Source of the DNA: JABDGZ01 sp964483785
GTDB lineage: Bacteria > Omnitrophota > Gorgyraeia > Zapsychrales > Fredricksoniimonadaceae
Direction: 5' to 3'
DNA length: 13,193 bases
NCBI GenBank assembly: GCA_964483785.1
Contig: CAZACW010000063.1
Span: 1 to 13,193 of the forward strand
Below, piece after piece: positions 12,388 to 13,193 of this stretch (position 1 is its first letter; every line of letters begins with the position of its first letter). Under the pieces are notes generated by a model. The model searched no databases and was not told where the DNA came from. It worked only from the letters and a program-made list of their open reading frames with translations. The position numbers and the translations under genes are program-made.

Positions 12388-13193
12388 TTAACGTTCCAGG
12401 ATCATGGCCGCGCCCTGGCCGCCGCCCACACACAAGGACACCAGGCCGGTTTGAAGCTGATTACGGTTAAGATGTTTGAGCATGGTCAATATCAGCCTGG
12501 CCCCTGTACTGCCCACGGGATGGCCCAGGGCAATGGCCCCGCCATGGACATTTAATTTGGCTGGATCAATAGTGCCGGTATACCCTTCGAAGCCGAATTC
12601 CCTGGCGAATTTCTCCGAAGCTAAGGCGCGCTCACAAGCCAGGACCTGGGCCGCGAAAGCCTCATTGATTTCAATGGCCTGCATATCAGCCAATTTCATG
12701 CCTGCTTTTTTCAAGGCCATGGGAATGGCATGCGCCGGGCCGATGCCCATGCGGCTGGGCTCAACGCCGGCAAAAGCATAGGCGCGCAAAAATCCCAAAG
12801 GTTTTAAGCCCAAAGCTTTCAAGCGCGATTCACCCAGCACCAAAAGGGCGCAGGCTCCGTCGGTAATTTGGCTGGAATTACCCGCGGTCACGGTGCCGGT
12901 GCCTTTTTCAAAAAACGGCCTTAATTGGGCCAGGGCTTCCATGGTCTGGCCTTCGCGGGGGCCGTTATCATCCAGTACAGCCTCCTTGTATTTTGGCCCA
13001 GGCACCACCGGTACAATTTCTTCCCTTAAAATCTCCCTGGAGGCAACGGCCTTTTGATGGCTGGCCAAGGCAAATTCATCCTGCTGGCGGCGGGTGATCC
13101 CGAATTCCTTGACTAAGACCTCGGCAGTCTGGCCCATGTTCAAGCCGCAGACCGGATCAGTGAGGCCCAATTGCAGGCCGATGCGCGGCTTTA
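12388..13193 (-). CDS. Thiolase (acetyl-CoA acetyltransferase / 3-ketoacyl-CoA thiolase), N-terminus beyond the window
   Basis: The C-terminal 268 residues of a thiolase, which cleaves 3-ketoacyl-CoA with CoA or condenses two acetyl-CoA. The reading frame stays open to the window edge; the TTG near 13170 is an internal codon, since the upstream residues KPRIGLQ also fit the family. Visible motifs: LTDPVCGLNMGQTAE, GTVTAGNSSQITDGA, the active-site EINEAFAAQ, the catalytic-histidine segment NVHGGAIALGHPVGSTGAR, and the terminal CVGGGQGAAMILER carrying the second catalytic cysteine. The nucleophilic cysteine of the N-terminal half is outside the window. The LTDPVCGL segment recalls FadI-like thiolases of the long-chain pathway, but AtoB-type cannot be excluded. 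It lies on the same strand as the fadB-like gene but is separated from it by a terminator and the DUF4139 gene. Confidence 0.93.
   Translation of the reverse strand, partial: KPRIGLQLGLTDPVCGLNMGQTAEVLVKEFGITRRQQDEFALASHQKAVASREILREEIVPVVPGPKYKEAVLDDNGPREGQTMEALAQLRPFFEKGTGTVTAGNSSQITDGACALLVLGESRLKALGLKPLGFLRAYAFAGVEPSRMGIGPAHAIPMALKKAGMKLADMQAIEINEAFAAQVLACERALASEKFAREFGFEGYTGTIDPAKLNVHGGAIALGHPVGSTGARLILTMLKHLNRNQLQTGLVSLCVGGGQGAAMILER

Noticed and set aside
13168..13170. TTG as the start of the thiolase
   Set aside because: The frame stays open to the window edge with thiolase-like residues upstream, and the N-terminal catalytic half must lie further on, outside the window.
1..13193. CRISPR array, insertion sequence, phage or defence-system genes
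   Set aside because: No regularly spaced identical repeats, no transposase, integrase or nuclease family, and no terminal inverted repeats were found.

Overview
The window is bacterial chromosome, densely packed with genes of about 50-55% GC by eye, and carries no phage, insertion sequence, rRNA, tRNA or CRISPR that I can see. The best taxonomic hint is the secreted protein at 1450-4326. From memory, its N-terminal region (motifs around PRYSPMMIKGMKLYPDN, WVNLSPYE, NTFNKVWILP and IPRKYFSGG) matches a family of hypothetical secreted proteins in Omnitrophota (PVC superphylum). I cannot verify this here. The other genes are widespread bacterial families that do not settle the lineage.

Layout, left to right. 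(1) 1-1449: the start of an M20-family metallopeptidase (minus, cut off by the window edge), a 100-residue zinc-ribbon protein (minus), and an intergenic stretch with direct repeats and dyads. (2) 1450-4326: the large secreted protein of unknown function (plus). (3) 4295-7382, minus: a compact cluster read as thioredoxin-like redoxin, universal stress protein, FIST-domain sensor, inositol-monophosphatase-family phosphatase. It starts from a consensus-matching sigma70-type promoter (TTGACA, 16 bp, TATAAT), and a second internal promoter lies directly in front of the FIST gene. (4) 7446-8087, plus: a metallo-beta-lactamase-fold hydrolase of the glyoxalase II / persulfide dioxygenase type, divergent from the redoxin gene with overlapping -10 elements. 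(5) 8088-12275, minus: a tightly coupled three-gene unit read as DUF4139 secreted protein, FadB/FadJ-type beta-oxidation multienzyme, small membrane-anchored PsbP/Mog1-like protein. (6) 12353-13193, minus: the C-terminal part of a thiolase followed by a strong hairpin terminator.

How the genes may work together: the thiolase and the FadB/FadJ-type protein supply the last three steps of fatty-acid beta-oxidation (hydratase, 3-hydroxyacyl-CoA dehydrogenase, thiolysis). They are separated by a terminator and a DUF4139 gene, so they are probably transcribed separately. The redoxin, universal stress protein, FIST sensor and neighbouring MBL hydrolase suggest a redox or stress-response neighbourhood; this is inferred from context only. 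The most unusual features are the secreted protein with a proline-rich, AT-rich C-terminal half, the overlapping divergent promoters at 7425-7452, and two genes whose TATAAT box sits 6-8 bases before the start codon, which implies leaderless mRNAs. I do not see a clearly new defence or mobile system.
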